Assembly: GCF_042433515.1 (NCBI RefSeq)
Contig: NZ_JBHLVH010000010.1
Coordinates: forward strand, 30,945 to 94,944
Source of the DNA: Kytococcus schroeteri
GTDB taxonomy: Bacteria > Actinomycetota > Actinomycetes > Actinomycetales > Dermatophilaceae
DNA: 64,000 nucleotides
Direction: 5' to 3'
The position numbers were made by a program, and so were the translations under genes. Of the stretch, positions 32,843 through 41,525 are shown piece after piece. The notes under the pieces are model-generated. The model ran no database searches. It had not been told where the DNA came from and worked only from the letters and a program-made list of their open reading frames with translations. Positions within the stretch are counted from its first letter, which is position 1. Every line of letters begins with the position of its first letter.

Positions 32843-34243
32843 ATGGAGCAGAAGCACTTCGACGTCGTCGTCATCGGGTCCGGCTCGGGCAACTCCCTGC
32901 CCACCCAGGAGTACGGGGGCCTGCGCGTCGCCTTCGTGGAGGGCGGCGTCTTCGGCGGTACCTGCCTCAACCACGGCTGCATCCCCACCAAGATGTTCGT
33001 GTGGACCGCCGGGGTGGCCGACACGGTGCGTGACGCGGGGCGCCTGGGGGTGGACGCCGAGCTGCGGGGCGTGCGCTGGCGCGAGGTGCGCGACCGGATC
33101 TTCGACCGCATCGACCCCATCAGCGCCGGGGGAGCGGACTACCGTCGGACCGGGCCCGGCACCGAGCTGTTCGAGGGGTGGGCACGCTTCACCGGCGCGC
33201 GCGAGGTGGAGGTGGCCCTGCACGACGGCGGCACGGTGCGCCTCACCGGCGACCAGGTGGTCATCGCGACGGGCTCCTCGGCCCGGGTGCCCGAGGCACT
33301 GCAGCCGATGCTGGGCGGGCTGGTGCACACCAACGAGACGATCATGCGCTTGGAGGAGCTGCCCGAGCACCTCACCGTGGTGGGTGGTGGTGTGGTGGCC
33401 GTGGAGTTCGCCCACGTCTTCTCCTCCCTCGGCTGCCGGGTCACCCTCCTGCTGCGCGGCGACCGCCTGCTCGGCGCGCTTCCGGACGACCTGCGCGAGC
33501 GCTTCGCCCCCCTGGCCGAGGAGGCCTGGGACGTGCGCTACGGCACCCAGGTGACGGCCGCCGAGACCGACGGTCACGAGGCGGTGCTCACCCTCTCCGA
33601 CGGCAGCACCCTGCGCACCGGGGCGGTCCTCGCCGCCGCGGGCCGGCAGCCCTCCACCCCCGCGCTGGAGCTCGGCGCTGCCGGGGTGGAGGTGGACGAG
33701 CGGGGCTTCGTCACCACCGACGAGCACGGTCGCACCACGGCCGAGGGTGTGTGGGCCCTGGGCGACGTCCGTGAGCCGCTCATGCTCAAGCACGTGGCCA
33801 ACGCCCAGGCCCGGGTGGTCTCGCACAATCTCGTGCACCCGCAGGACCTGCGCTCCTTCCCGACCGTGCCGGTGCCGGCCGGCGTCTTCACCCATCCGGA
33901 GATCGGCGTCATCGGGCTGTCGGCCGAGCAGGCCCGCGAGGCCGGCCACCAGGTGGTCGTGAAGGTCCAGGAGTACGCCGACGTGGCCTACGGGTGGGCC
34001 ATGGAGGACACCACCGGCGCCTGCCAGGTGGTGGCCGACGCGACCACCGGTGCGGTGCTGGGCGGGTGGGTCATGGGGCACCAGGCCGCCACGCTCGTGA
34101 ACCTCCTGGGCGAGGCGCTGCTCTCCGGTGAGCACGCGCACGCCTGGGCCCGCGGCCGCTACTGGCCGCACCCGGCCCTCTCCGAGGTGGTGGAGAACGC
34201 CCTGCTCGGCCTGGACCTCCCGGCCCCGCCCGCGCACGCCTGA
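32843..34243 (+). CDS. mtr: Mycothione reductase
   Basis: 466-residue FAD disulfide reductase that regenerates mycothiol, the actinobacterial redox thiol, with NADPH. The N-terminus FDVVVIGSGSGNSLPTQEY and GGTCLNHGCIPTKMFVWTAG (redox cysteines 41 and 46) are of the mycothione-reductase type, as is RIDPISAGGADYRR. The pyridine-nucleotide loop is VVGGGVVAVEFAHVF, and the C-terminal His-Glu region is YWPHPALSEVVENAL. The start is set by TAGGCT. It lies between the manB pair and mtrAB. It implies that the organism makes mycothiol. Confidence 0.92.
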   Translation: MEQKHFDVVVIGSGSGNSLPTQEYGGLRVAFVEGGVFGGTCLNHGCIPTKMFVWTAGVADTVRDAGRLGVDAELRGVRWREVRDRIFDRIDPISAGGADYRRTGPGTELFEGWARFTGAREVEVALHDGGTVRLTGDQVVIATGSSARVPEALQPMLGGLVHTNETIMRLEELPEHLTVVGGGVVAVEFAHVFSSLGCRVTLLLRGDRLLGALPDDLRERFAPLAEEAWDVRYGTQVTAAETDGHEAVLTLSDGSTLRTGAVLAAAGRQPSTPALELGAAGVEVDERGFVTTDEHGRTTAEGVWALGDVREPLMLKHVANAQARVVSHNLVHPQDLRSFPTVPVPAGVFTHPEIGVIGLSAEQAREAGHQVVVKVQEYADVAYGWAMEDTTGACQVVADATTGAVLGGWVMGHQAATLVNLLGEALLSGEHAHAWARGRYWPHPALSEVVENALLGLDLPAPPAHA

Positions 34244-34298
34244 CCCGGCGGCGACCACCTCCCACGCCGGGGCGCAGGGGGCGCCGTTGCCGAATCGT

Positions 34299-34304
34299 TA
34301 CCAT
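34299..34304 (+). promoter_or_regulatory. -10 box of mtrA (leaderless)
   Basis: TACCAT six bases before the ATG at 34311; the earlier ATG at 34303 is in another frame. Confidence 0.5.
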
Positions 34305-34310
34305 GCACCC

Positions 34311-35024
34311 ATGGCAGCCCCCTCGTCCTCGTCCCCGGCCGGCCTGGGCCACGTCCTCGTCGTCGACGACGACGCCGCCCTGGCCGAGATGCTCGGCATC
34401 GTGCTGAGCAAGGACGGGTGGCGCGTGAGCACCTGCGGTGACGGGGCCCGGGCGCTGGCGACCTTCCGCGAGACCCAGCCCGACCTGGTGCTCCTGGACG
34501 TCATGCTCCCCGGCAAGGACGGCATGCAGGTGTGCCGCGAGATCCGGGCCGAGTCCGGCGTGCCGATCATCATGCTCACCGCCCGCACCGACACCCACGA
34601 CGTGGTGACCGGCCTGGAGGCGGGCGCCGACGACTACGTGCAGAAGCCCTTCCGACCGCAGGAGCTGCTGGCCCGCACCCGGGCCCGCATGCGCCGCTCC
34701 GCCCCGCCGCCGCAGCAGCGCCTCGTGGTGGGGGACCTCACCATCGACGTCGACAGCCACATGGTGCACCGCGACGGCGAGGCCATCTCCCTGACGCCGC
34801 TGGAGTTCGACCTCCTCGTGGCCCTGGCCCGCAAGCCGATGCAGGTGTTCAGCCGCGAGACCCTGCTGGAGCAGGTCTGGGGCTACCAGCACGCCGGCGA
34901 CACCCGCCTGGTGAACGTGCACGTGCAGCGCCTGCGTGCCAAGATCGAGCGCGACCCGGAGCGTCCCAGCATCGTGCAGACGGTGCGCGGCGTGGGCTAC
35001 CGCGCCGGCGCCCCCACGATCTGA
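34311..35024 (+). CDS. mtrA: Response regulator MtrA
   Basis: 237-residue OmpR-family regulator of cell division, envelope and replication genes in actinobacteria. Receiver: HVLVVDDDAALAEMLGIVL, phospho-acceptor Asp63 (LVLLDVMLPGKDGMQV), Lys in DDYVQKPFRP. DNA-binding winged helix: SLTPLEFDLLVALARKP and TVRGVGYRAG. An eleven-residue Ser/Ala-rich leader precedes the receiver. It is followed by mtrB and lpqB in the conserved order, which confirms identity. Confidence 0.95.
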   Translation: MAAPSSSSPAGLGHVLVVDDDAALAEMLGIVLSKDGWRVSTCGDGARALATFRETQPDLVLLDVMLPGKDGMQVCREIRAESGVPIIMLTARTDTHDVVTGLEAGADDYVQKPFRPQELLARTRARMRRSAPPPQQRLVVGDLTIDVDSHMVHRDGEAISLTPLEFDLLVALARKPMQVFSRETLLEQVWGYQHAGDTRLVNVHVQRLRAKIERDPERPSIVQTVRGVGYRAGAPTI

Positions 35025-35031
35025 CGCGCCG

Positions 35032-36651
35032 GTGGCCTACCGCCCTTTCAGCGCCACGATCTCCCTCGTGCGCGCGGTGCGCCGCGCCTGGCGCACCTCG
35101 CTGCGCTTCCGCACCATCGTGGTCAGCCTGCTGCTCACCGCGATCCTGTCGGTGGTGCTCGGCGTCTCCCTCTACCAGGCCATCGGCGAGCGCCTCGTGC
35201 GCAACCGGGCCGAGGTGGCCATGGGCGAGTCCGTGACGGCCGTCGGGCAGGCCCAGCGGGAGTTCGACTCCCTCGACCGGGTGGACAACGCCACCCTGTA
35301 CACCACGGCCACGGACGTGGTGCGCCAGTCCTCCAGCCAGGGCGACGACCGGTCGCGGCGGGTGGCCATCGTGCGCTCGCCGGGCAACGAGGAGGGGCTC
35401 AGCCCGGTGGAGCGCCCCGAGGCGGACGTCTCCCAGGTGCCCCCGGCGCTGCGGCAGCGGCTGGCCGAGGACCCCGAGCACGTCCACTCGATGATCGCCC
35501 GCACCAGCTCCGGCGGGCGGGAGGCCCCGACGGTGGTGGTGGCCGCACGCCTCCAGGTGCCCGGCAGCGGCCCGCACGACATGCTGCTGTTCTTCTCGCT
35601 GGCGAACGAGCAGCGCACGCTGGGGATCGTGGGCTCCTCGTTCGCCCTGGGCGGGCTGGGCCTCATCGGCATCGCGGGGCTCATCACCTTCGTGGTGACG
35701 CACCTGGCCCTGGACCCCCTCTCGCGCGTGACGCGGACCGCCGAGCAGATCGCCACCGGCGATCTCGACCGACGCACCGGCATGCGGGGGCACGACGAGC
35801 TGGGCCGGTTGGGCCGGTCGGTGGACACCATGGCCGACGTGGTGCAGCGCCAGATCGTGGAGCTCAAGGACCTCTCCCACCTGCAGCAGCGCTTCGTCAG
35901 CGACGTCAGCCACGAGCTGCGCACACCGCTGACCACCATCCGCATGGCCAGCGAGGTGCTGCACCTGGGGCGCGACGACTTCGACGCGATGAGCTCCCGG
36001 TCGGTGGAGCTGCTGCACGGCGAGGTGGAGCGCCTCGACCAGCTGCTCACCGACCTGCTGGAGATCTCGCGCCAGGACGCCGGGCAGGTGCAGCTGCAGC
36101 ACCGCGAGGTGGACCTCGAACAGCTCGCCCGGCGGGTGGTGGAGGCGCACTCCCAGCTCGCCGCCGGCGCCGGGGTGGAGCTGCGGGTGGAACGGCCCGG
36201 CACGGTGGCCGCGGTGCGCGCCGAGGTGGACGAGCGCCGCATCGAGCGGGTGGTACGCAATCTGGTGGTCAACGCCATCGACCACGCCGAACAGCGCCCC
36301 GTGGTGGTCACCGTGGACGGCAACTACTCGGCGGTCGCGGTGGCCGTGAGCGACACCGGCGTGGGTCTGGACGACGACCAGATGGAGCACGTCTTCGACC
36401 GCTTCTGGCGCGCCGACCCCGCCCGCAACCGCACCGCCGGCGGCACCGGGCTGGGCCTGAGCATCTGCGCCGGGGACGCGCTGGAGCACCGCGGGTGGCT
36501 GCAGGTGTCCTCCCGGCCCGGCCAGGGCGCCACCTTCCGTCTCACCGTGCCCCGCCACGCCGGCGGCTCCGTGGCCGGATCGCCCATCCCGATGCCCGAC
36601 CCCCACCCCGCCGATGCCGAGTGCCGCCGCGCCATGGAGGACCTGCCGTGA
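35032..36651 (+). CDS. mtrB: Sensor histidine kinase MtrB
   Basis: 539 residues. Membrane helix 1 (about 20-45), an extracellular loop (about 45-195), helix 2 (GLGLIGIAGLITFVVTHLAL), HAMP, then the H-box DVSHELRTPLTTI with His294, the N-box RNLVVNAIDHAEQ, G1 DTGVGLDDDQ and G2 GTGLGLSI. The GTG at 35032 lies seven bases after the mtrA stop. The kinase senses septal state in relatives; LpqB, encoded next, modulates it. It ends in a Pro/His-rich tail. Confidence 0.95.
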   Translation: MAYRPFSATISLVRAVRRAWRTSLRFRTIVVSLLLTAILSVVLGVSLYQAIGERLVRNRAEVAMGESVTAVGQAQREFDSLDRVDNATLYTTATDVVRQSSSQGDDRSRRVAIVRSPGNEEGLSPVERPEADVSQVPPALRQRLAEDPEHVHSMIARTSSGGREAPTVVVAARLQVPGSGPHDMLLFFSLANEQRTLGIVGSSFALGGLGLIGIAGLITFVVTHLALDPLSRVTRTAEQIATGDLDRRTGMRGHDELGRLGRSVDTMADVVQRQIVELKDLSHLQQRFVSDVSHELRTPLTTIRMASEVLHLGRDDFDAMSSRSVELLHGEVERLDQLLTDLLEISRQDAGQVQLQHREVDLEQLARRVVEAHSQLAAGAGVELRVERPGTVAAVRAEVDERRIERVVRNLVVNAIDHAEQRPVVVTVDGNYSAVAVAVSDTGVGLDDDQMEHVFDRFWRADPARNRTAGGTGLGLSICAGDALEHRGWLQVSSRPGQGATFRLTVPRHAGGSVAGSPIPMPDPHPADAECRRAMEDLP

Positions 36652-38402
36652 CCCCCCGACCCTGCCGTCCCGCCCGCTGGTGGGCGGCCGCGCTGCTGAG
36701 CACCACCCTGGCCGGGTGCTCGGCGATCCCGGAGCAGTCCCCGGTGGAACAGGGGCCGGCGCTGGACCAGGCACCCCGGCAGGAGGTGTCCGTGGAGGTC
36801 GAGCCCCCGCCGCAGGACGCCACGCCGGAGCAGGTGGTCACCGGTTTCCTGCGCACCGGCATCGACGACACCGGCGACCACCGCGTGGGCCGCGAGTACC
36901 TCACGGACGCCGCGAGCGCCTCGTGGGAACCGGGCGCGCGCGTGCTCGTCCAGGACCAGCGGGCGGGGCAGGGTGTCACCGCGCTGGCCGGCGACACGGT
37001 GCGGGTCAACCTCGCCGTGCTCGGGGAGGTGGACGCCTCGGGGCGCCTCACCGAGGCGGCGCCGGGGGAGCGGGCCGACCTCACCTTCGGGCTCGAGCAG
37101 GTGGACGGCCAGTGGCGCATCGACTCGCTGCCCTCGGACACCGGCATCGTGCTCTCGCAGGCCGACTTCCAGCGCCTCTACCAACCGGTGGACGTGCACT
37201 GGGGCTCGCCGGTCTCCGAGGAGCTCGTGCCGCAGCGGCGGTGGTTGCGCAGCGGGGAGGGCATGACCAGCGCCCTGGGCCGGCTGCAGACCGAGCCGGT
37301 GCCCCGCGTGCTGGAGGGGGCCGTCTCCACGGGGGTCCCCGCCGGCACCCGGCTGGAGACGGCCGCGGTCCCGGTCTCGGACGGCACGGCGGTGCTGCGC
37401 CTCTCGGACACGATGGTCGGCGCCGACCCCGCCCAGCGCAATCTCGCCTGGGCGCAGTACGCGGCCACGATGCGGCAGCTGCCCGGGGTGGACGCGGTCT
37501 CCCTGTTCGTCGGCGGGAACCTCGTGGACGCCGAGAGCGACGCGGTGGGTGAGCGCCTGTCCTACCCGCAGGGGGCCGGCTACTCGGTGGTGTCCGTGGT
37601 GGTGCCGCTGGTGCTGCTGCACCAGCGGCAGGCCCTCCAGGCCGCCGACCCGGGGTCGGCCGAGCTGGAGCCGCTGGCCCAGCCCCAGGAGTTGCGCGTG
37701 CCGAGCGTCCCGTCCCGCTGGGACCGGATGGCGGTCTCGGCGGACTTCCGGACGGTGGCCGCGGTGGACGGCCGGGTGCTGGGGGTCTGGCGCGAGGGCG
37801 CGCTCACCACGTACACGGCGCGCGGGGAGCTGTCCGTGCCGAGCATGGACCCGCTGGGCTTCCTGTGGACCACACAGGGGCAGGAGGAGGACACCGAGGT
37901 GCTCGTGCTCGACACGAGCCGTCGGGGCGGCCGTCCGGAGAGCCTCTCGGTGCCATGGCTGGGGGACGAGCAGGTGGTGCAGGTGCGCATGTCACCCGAC
38001 GGGGCCCGCGCCCTGGTGGTGCTGCGCGGTGGTGGCCGGGACCGCGTGGCCGTGGTCGGGGTGGTGCGCGGGCCCGGGGGTGAGCCGACCTCGCTCACCG
38101 AGCCGCGCCCCATCGCCCCGCAGGTGGGTGGGGTGCAGGACCTGGCCTGGATCGACGAGCACTCCGTGGCGCTGCTGGGCACGCCGGGCCCCGACGGCGA
38201 GCAGAAGGTGTGGCGCTCCGAGCTGGGCGGCTGGACCGAGCTGCAGGGCTCGGTGGACAACGCGGTGGCTGTGGCCGCCTACCCCGACGAGCGGGAGGAC
38301 GGCCTGCTCGTGACCACCGAGGGGGGCCGCGTGCTCACCAAGGCGGGGGCCACCTGGTTCGTGGCCAACGTGGCCAGCGAGGTGGTGGTGCCGGGCCGCT
38401 GA
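36648..38402 (+). CDS. lpqB: Lipoprotein LpqB
   Basis: 584 residues. A lipoprotein signal peptide with lipobox LAGC (WWAAALLSTTLAGCSAIP) anchors it outside the membrane. A GerMN domain follows (about 190-320; GTRLETAAVPVSDGTAVLRL), then a C-terminal beta-propeller (SVPSRWDRMAVSADFRTVAAV onward). LpqB interacts with the sensor domain of MtrB. The GTG start overlaps the mtrB stop (GTGA). Confidence 0.94.
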   Translation: MTPRPCRPARWWAAALLSTTLAGCSAIPEQSPVEQGPALDQAPRQEVSVEVEPPPQDATPEQVVTGFLRTGIDDTGDHRVGREYLTDAASASWEPGARVLVQDQRAGQGVTALAGDTVRVNLAVLGEVDASGRLTEAAPGERADLTFGLEQVDGQWRIDSLPSDTGIVLSQADFQRLYQPVDVHWGSPVSEELVPQRRWLRSGEGMTSALGRLQTEPVPRVLEGAVSTGVPAGTRLETAAVPVSDGTAVLRLSDTMVGADPAQRNLAWAQYAATMRQLPGVDAVSLFVGGNLVDAESDAVGERLSYPQGAGYSVVSVVVPLVLLHQRQALQAADPGSAELEPLAQPQELRVPSVPSRWDRMAVSADFRTVAAVDGRVLGVWREGALTTYTARGELSVPSMDPLGFLWTTQGQEEDTEVLVLDTSRRGGRPESLSVPWLGDEQVVQVRMSPDGARALVVLRGGGRDRVAVVGVVRGPGGEPTSLTEPRPIAPQVGGVQDLAWIDEHSVALLGTPGPDGEQKVWRSELGGWTELQGSVDNAVAVAAYPDEREDGLLVTTEGGRVLTKAGATWFVANVASEVVVPGR

Positions 38403-38468
38403 GCGGGTGCCCGTCCACAGGAGTGGGCGCGGGGCCAGCAGCGGACGGTTCCTCTGCGGTCCGATGGG

Positions 38469-39158
38469 GTGGTGCACCCCGCGTGGCAGGAGCTCGGCGA
38501 CCTCGTGGTGCCCCGGGCCTGCGGCGGCTGCGGGGCACCCGGCCACCGGTGGTGCCCGGGCTGCACCGACGAGCTCGCGGCGGCCGTGCACCCGGGGTGC
38601 GTGGTCGGTCACCTCGGTGGGGTGCCGGTGTGGGCCGGGGGCGACTACCGGGGCGCGCTGCGGGCGCTCGTCCGGGGGTACAAGGACGGCGGGCGCCGCG
38701 ACCTGCGCCCGGTGCTGGCCCAGGTGGCCGTGGACCCGCTGCGGGCGGCGCTCGCGGCGGTGACCGCCGAGGGCGGGGGCCCTGCGGGGGAGCGGCCGGT
38801 GCTCGTGGTCCCCGCTCCCTCCCGGGCCCGGACGCGCCGGGCCCGGGGCGACGACCCGGTGTCCGACCTGGCCCGGGCTGCGGTGGCACGCCTCGGGGAC
38901 GAGGGGGTGCAGGTGCGGCTGGTGCTGCGCACCCGCGGCGTGGCCCGGGACCAGTCGGGCCTCTCACGCACCGAGCGACGTCGAAACCTCGCCGGCCGCG
39001 TGGGCGTGCGTGACGGGGTGACGCTCCCCCGGGGCGCCGCCGTGCTGCTCCTCGACGACGTGGTGACCACCGGCGCCACCCTGGCGGCCTGCCGGGACGC
39101 CCTGCGGCAGACGGGCGTCCACCGCATCGGGGCAGTGTGCTGCGCCCGGGTGCCGTGA
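38469..39158 (+). CDS. ComF family phosphoribosyltransferase-like protein
   Basis: 229 residues. An N-terminal zinc-ribbon-like cluster CGGCGAPGHRWCPGC and a C-terminal PRTase domain with the PRPP loop VLLLDDVVTTGATLAA identify ComFC. In competent bacteria ComF aids DNA uptake; in actinobacteria it sits after lpqB without a competence operon. The start may be the GTG at 38469 or the next one at 38472. No clear ribosome-binding site. Confidence 0.88.
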   Translation: MVHPAWQELGDLVVPRACGGCGAPGHRWCPGCTDELAAAVHPGCVVGHLGGVPVWAGGDYRGALRALVRGYKDGGRRDLRPVLAQVAVDPLRAALAAVTAEGGGPAGERPVLVVPAPSRARTRRARGDDPVSDLARAAVARLGDEGVQVRLVLRTRGVARDQSGLSRTERRRNLAGRVGVRDGVTLPRGAAVLLLDDVVTTGATLAACRDALRQTGVHRIGAVCCARVP

Positions 39159-39172
39159 CCGGAAAGCACCCC

Positions 39173-39201
39173 TTGTCCGGGGGACGGGGCCGACGTAGTG
39201 T
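39173..39201 (+). promoter_or_regulatory. Promoter of hpf
   Basis: -35-like TTGTCC (39173-39178), 17-base spacer, -10 TAGTGT (39196-39201). The leader is about 100 bases and ends in CTGGAGGA before the ATG. Confidence 0.5.
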
Positions 39202-39311
39202 TTCGTCATGGAGCCCCTGACAGGAGGGGGTGGTTGCGAGAACACGCCGTCCAGGTGAACCCGACCACCTCGCCCGGCCGCCACGGAGCGGCCCCACCTT
39301 CTGGAGGACTC

Positions 39312-40028
39312 ATGCAGATCACCGTCACCGGCCGTCGCGCCCAGGTCACCGACCGCTTCCGCCGCCACCTGGACGAGAAGCTCGAGCAGCTCGCCCACAT
39401 CGCCCCCGAGGTCACCTCGTGCGAGGTGCTGTGGAGCCACGAGCCGAACCCCCGCCGGGCCGACGGGGCCGAGCGCATCGAGATCACCTGCCGCGACAAG
39501 CGCACCGTGGTGCGTGCCGAGGCCGCAGCCGAGCGCGAGTACGAGGCCCTGGACGCCGCCCTGGCCAAGGTCACCGAGCGGCTGCGCCGCCTGAAGGACC
39601 GCCGCAAGGTGCACAAGGGCCGTCCCAAGGCGTCGGTGGCCGAGGCCACGGCGCCGCTGGAGCCCGTGGGCAACGGGGAGTCCCTCGTGGAGGAGGCCAC
39701 CCGCCACCAGCGCGAGGCCGAGATGGTGGAGGCCGGCATCGACATCTCGATGCTGCCGAGCGACCCCGTGGTCGCCGGGCTGGGCGGCGACGCGAACTGC
39801 CCCATCAGCGTGCGCACCAAGGTGCACGAGGCCGAGCCGATGAGCCTGGACCAGGCGCTCGCGCACATGGAGCTCGTGGGCCACGACTTCTACCTGTACG
39901 TCGATGCCGAGACCGGCCGCCCGAGCGTGGTCTACCGGCGCCACGGGTGGAGCTACGGCGTGATCCACCTCGACACCCCCGCCGAGGACGCCGCCTCCGG
40001 GAAGGCGGCCGCGACCGACGCCGCGTGA
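39312..40028 (+). CDS. hpf: Ribosome hibernation-promoting factor, long form
   Basis: 238 residues. N-terminal domain (1-105) binds the 30S subunit (MQITVTGRRAQVTDRFRRHL). A linker follows, and the C-terminal dimerisation domain (VRTKVHEAEPMSLDQALAHM ... YRRHGWSYGVIHLD) joins two ribosomes into 100S particles in stationary phase. The ATG is set by CTGGAGGA. The position before secA is conserved in actinobacteria. Its own promoter and long leader suggest stress control. Confidence 0.94.
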   Translation: MQITVTGRRAQVTDRFRRHLDEKLEQLAHIAPEVTSCEVLWSHEPNPRRADGAERIEITCRDKRTVVRAEAAAEREYEALDAALAKVTERLRRLKDRRKVHKGRPKASVAEATAPLEPVGNGESLVEEATRHQREAEMVEAGIDISMLPSDPVVAGLGGDANCPISVRTKVHEAEPMSLDQALAHMELVGHDFYLYVDAETGRPSVVYRRHGWSYGVIHLDTPAEDAASGKAAATDAA

Positions 40029-40064
40029 CGGCCTCCGGCGGCCTGCCACCTGCTCGGTGCGTGG

Positions 40065-40070
40065 CAGGCT
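40065..40070 (+). promoter_or_regulatory. Possible -10 box of the YcaQ-like gene
   Basis: CAGGCT six bases before the GTG at 40077. Confidence 0.35.
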
Positions 40071-40076
40071 GACCGG

Positions 40077-41342
40077 GTGACCACCCCGACCTCCCCCTCC
40101 CGCCGCCCGCAGCGTCTGTCGCTGCGGGCGGCGCGGCGCGTGGCCCTGCTCTCGCAGGGGTTCGGCCGCACCCGCCCGGCCACGGTGGGGCCGCCTCACC
40201 TGCTGGCCACGGCCCGGCGCACGGCCATCACCCAGATCGACTCGGTGAACGTCCTGGCCCGCAGCCAGTACCTGCCCTTCCTCGCTCGGTTGGGCCCATA
40301 CGACACGGCGCTCCTCGACGGCCTGCGCGACGGCCGCGGCCCCTCCGGGCGCCGGACCCGCCACCGCCTCGTGGAGTACTGGGCCCACGAGGCCTCCTTG
40401 GTGCCGGTGGAGGACTGGCCGCTCTACGGCTTCCGCATGCGCCGGGCGCACAGCGACGCGTGGGGTGGAATGCGCGCCGTGGCCCGTGAGCACCCGGGGC
40501 TGGTGCAGCAGGTGCGCGAGGTGGTGGCGCAGCGCGGCCCGCTCCCGGCGACGGGAGTGGAGGCCGTGCTCGAGCACCGCGAGGAGGTGGGCCGGGAGCA
40601 CTGGGGGTGGAACTGGTCGCTGGTCAAGGCCGCCTGCGAGCACCTCTTCTGGTCCGGCGAGCTCACCTCCGCCGGGCGGGGGCCGGCCTTCGAGCGCCGC
40701 TTCGCGCTGCCCGAGGCCGTGCTGCCGCCCGAGGTGGTGGCCGCCGGGCCGCTGGGGGAGCAGCCGCTGGACGAGGATGAGGCCTTCACACGGCTGGTCT
40801 CCCGGGCGGCCCGGGCCCACGGCATCGGCACCCTGCGGTGCCTGCGCGACTACGCCCGCCTCTCGGTGGCGCAGGCCGGTCCGGCCGTGGAGCGGCTGCT
40901 GGCCACCGGGGAGCTGCAGGAGGTGGAGGTGCCTGGGTGGTCCACCCCCTCGGCCCCGGTGTACCTGCACCGTGACGCCCCGCGCCCCCGGCCGGTGGGG
41001 GCCTGTGCGCTGCTCAGCCCGTTCGACCCGGTGGTCTGGCAGCGTGAGCGGGCCGAGGCGCTGTGGGGGCTGCGCTACCGCATCGAGATCTACACACCCG
41101 CGCCGCAACGGGTGCACGGCTACTACGTGCTGCCCTTCCTGCTGGGCGACGACCTCGTGGCGCGCGTGGACCTCAAGGCCGACCGCGCCGCCGGAGTGCT
41201 GCGTGCGCCCACCGTGCACACCGAGCCGCGCTGGGACCCGGCGATGGCGCCCGAGCTCGACGTTGCCCTGGCCGAGATGGCGGCCTGGCTCGGCCTGGTG
41301 CAGGTGGACCGGGCCGAGCCGGCGCCCAACCCCGTGGCCTGA
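40077..41342 (+). CDS. Winged-helix DNA glycosylase, YcaQ/AlkX type
   Basis: 421 residues, three tandem winged-helix motifs typical of the HTH_42 family. The catalytic QxD motif is seen as ITQIDSVNVLARSQYLPF near residue 50; AlkX/YcaQ enzymes with QxD unhook inter-strand cross-links, while AlkZ has QxQ. Further conserved parts are VEYWAHEASLVP, HLFWSGELTSAGR and LLSPFDPVVWQRERAEALWG. There is no signal peptide. It stands alone between hpf and the palindrome array. Confidence 0.87.
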   Translation: MTTPTSPSRRPQRLSLRAARRVALLSQGFGRTRPATVGPPHLLATARRTAITQIDSVNVLARSQYLPFLARLGPYDTALLDGLRDGRGPSGRRTRHRLVEYWAHEASLVPVEDWPLYGFRMRRAHSDAWGGMRAVAREHPGLVQQVREVVAQRGPLPATGVEAVLEHREEVGREHWGWNWSLVKAACEHLFWSGELTSAGRGPAFERRFALPEAVLPPEVVAAGPLGEQPLDEDEAFTRLVSRAARAHGIGTLRCLRDYARLSVAQAGPAVERLLATGELQEVEVPGWSTPSAPVYLHRDAPRPRPVGACALLSPFDPVVWQRERAEALWGLRYRIEIYTPAPQRVHGYYVLPFLLGDDLVARVDLKADRAAGVLRAPTVHTEPRWDPAMAPELDVALAEMAAWLGLVQVDRAEPAPNPVA

Positions 41343-41380
41343 GCGGCGTCGCCCCCTGGGTCCCGCGCCGGTGCCGCATC

Positions 41381-41514
41381 CCGAGAACCGCACCGGTGCG
41401 GTTCTCGGTAGGACACTGAACCGAGTTCCGCACCGGTGCGGAACTCGACAGTCGAGTTCAGCACCGGTGCGGTTCTGGGGGAGGTGCCCGGCCGAGATCA
41501 GCACCGGTGCGGAA
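41381..41514. repeat. Array of four ACCGGT-centred palindromes
   Basis: Copy A (41381-41408) is a perfect 28-bp palindrome, copy B (41422-41447) a perfect 26-bp palindrome; both centre on GCACCGGTGC. A and B differ at AA/TT positions in both arms at once, so pairing is kept. Copies C (core 41461-41470) and D (core 41501-41510) keep the core but have mixed arms. Centre spacings are 40, 31 and 40 bases. It lies between convergent genes, so it may terminate both, but four tandem copies exceed that need. Confidence 0.85.
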
Positions 41515-41525
41515 CGGGCCGGGCC

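Noticed and set aside
38964..41504. 846-codon minus-strand frame from comF to the palindrome array
   Set aside because: Antisense to hpf and the YcaQ-like gene; reads through the palindromes, no motif.
41381..41514. CRISPR array
   Set aside because: Repeats are self-palindromic, only four, intervening bases too short and no cas genes nearby.
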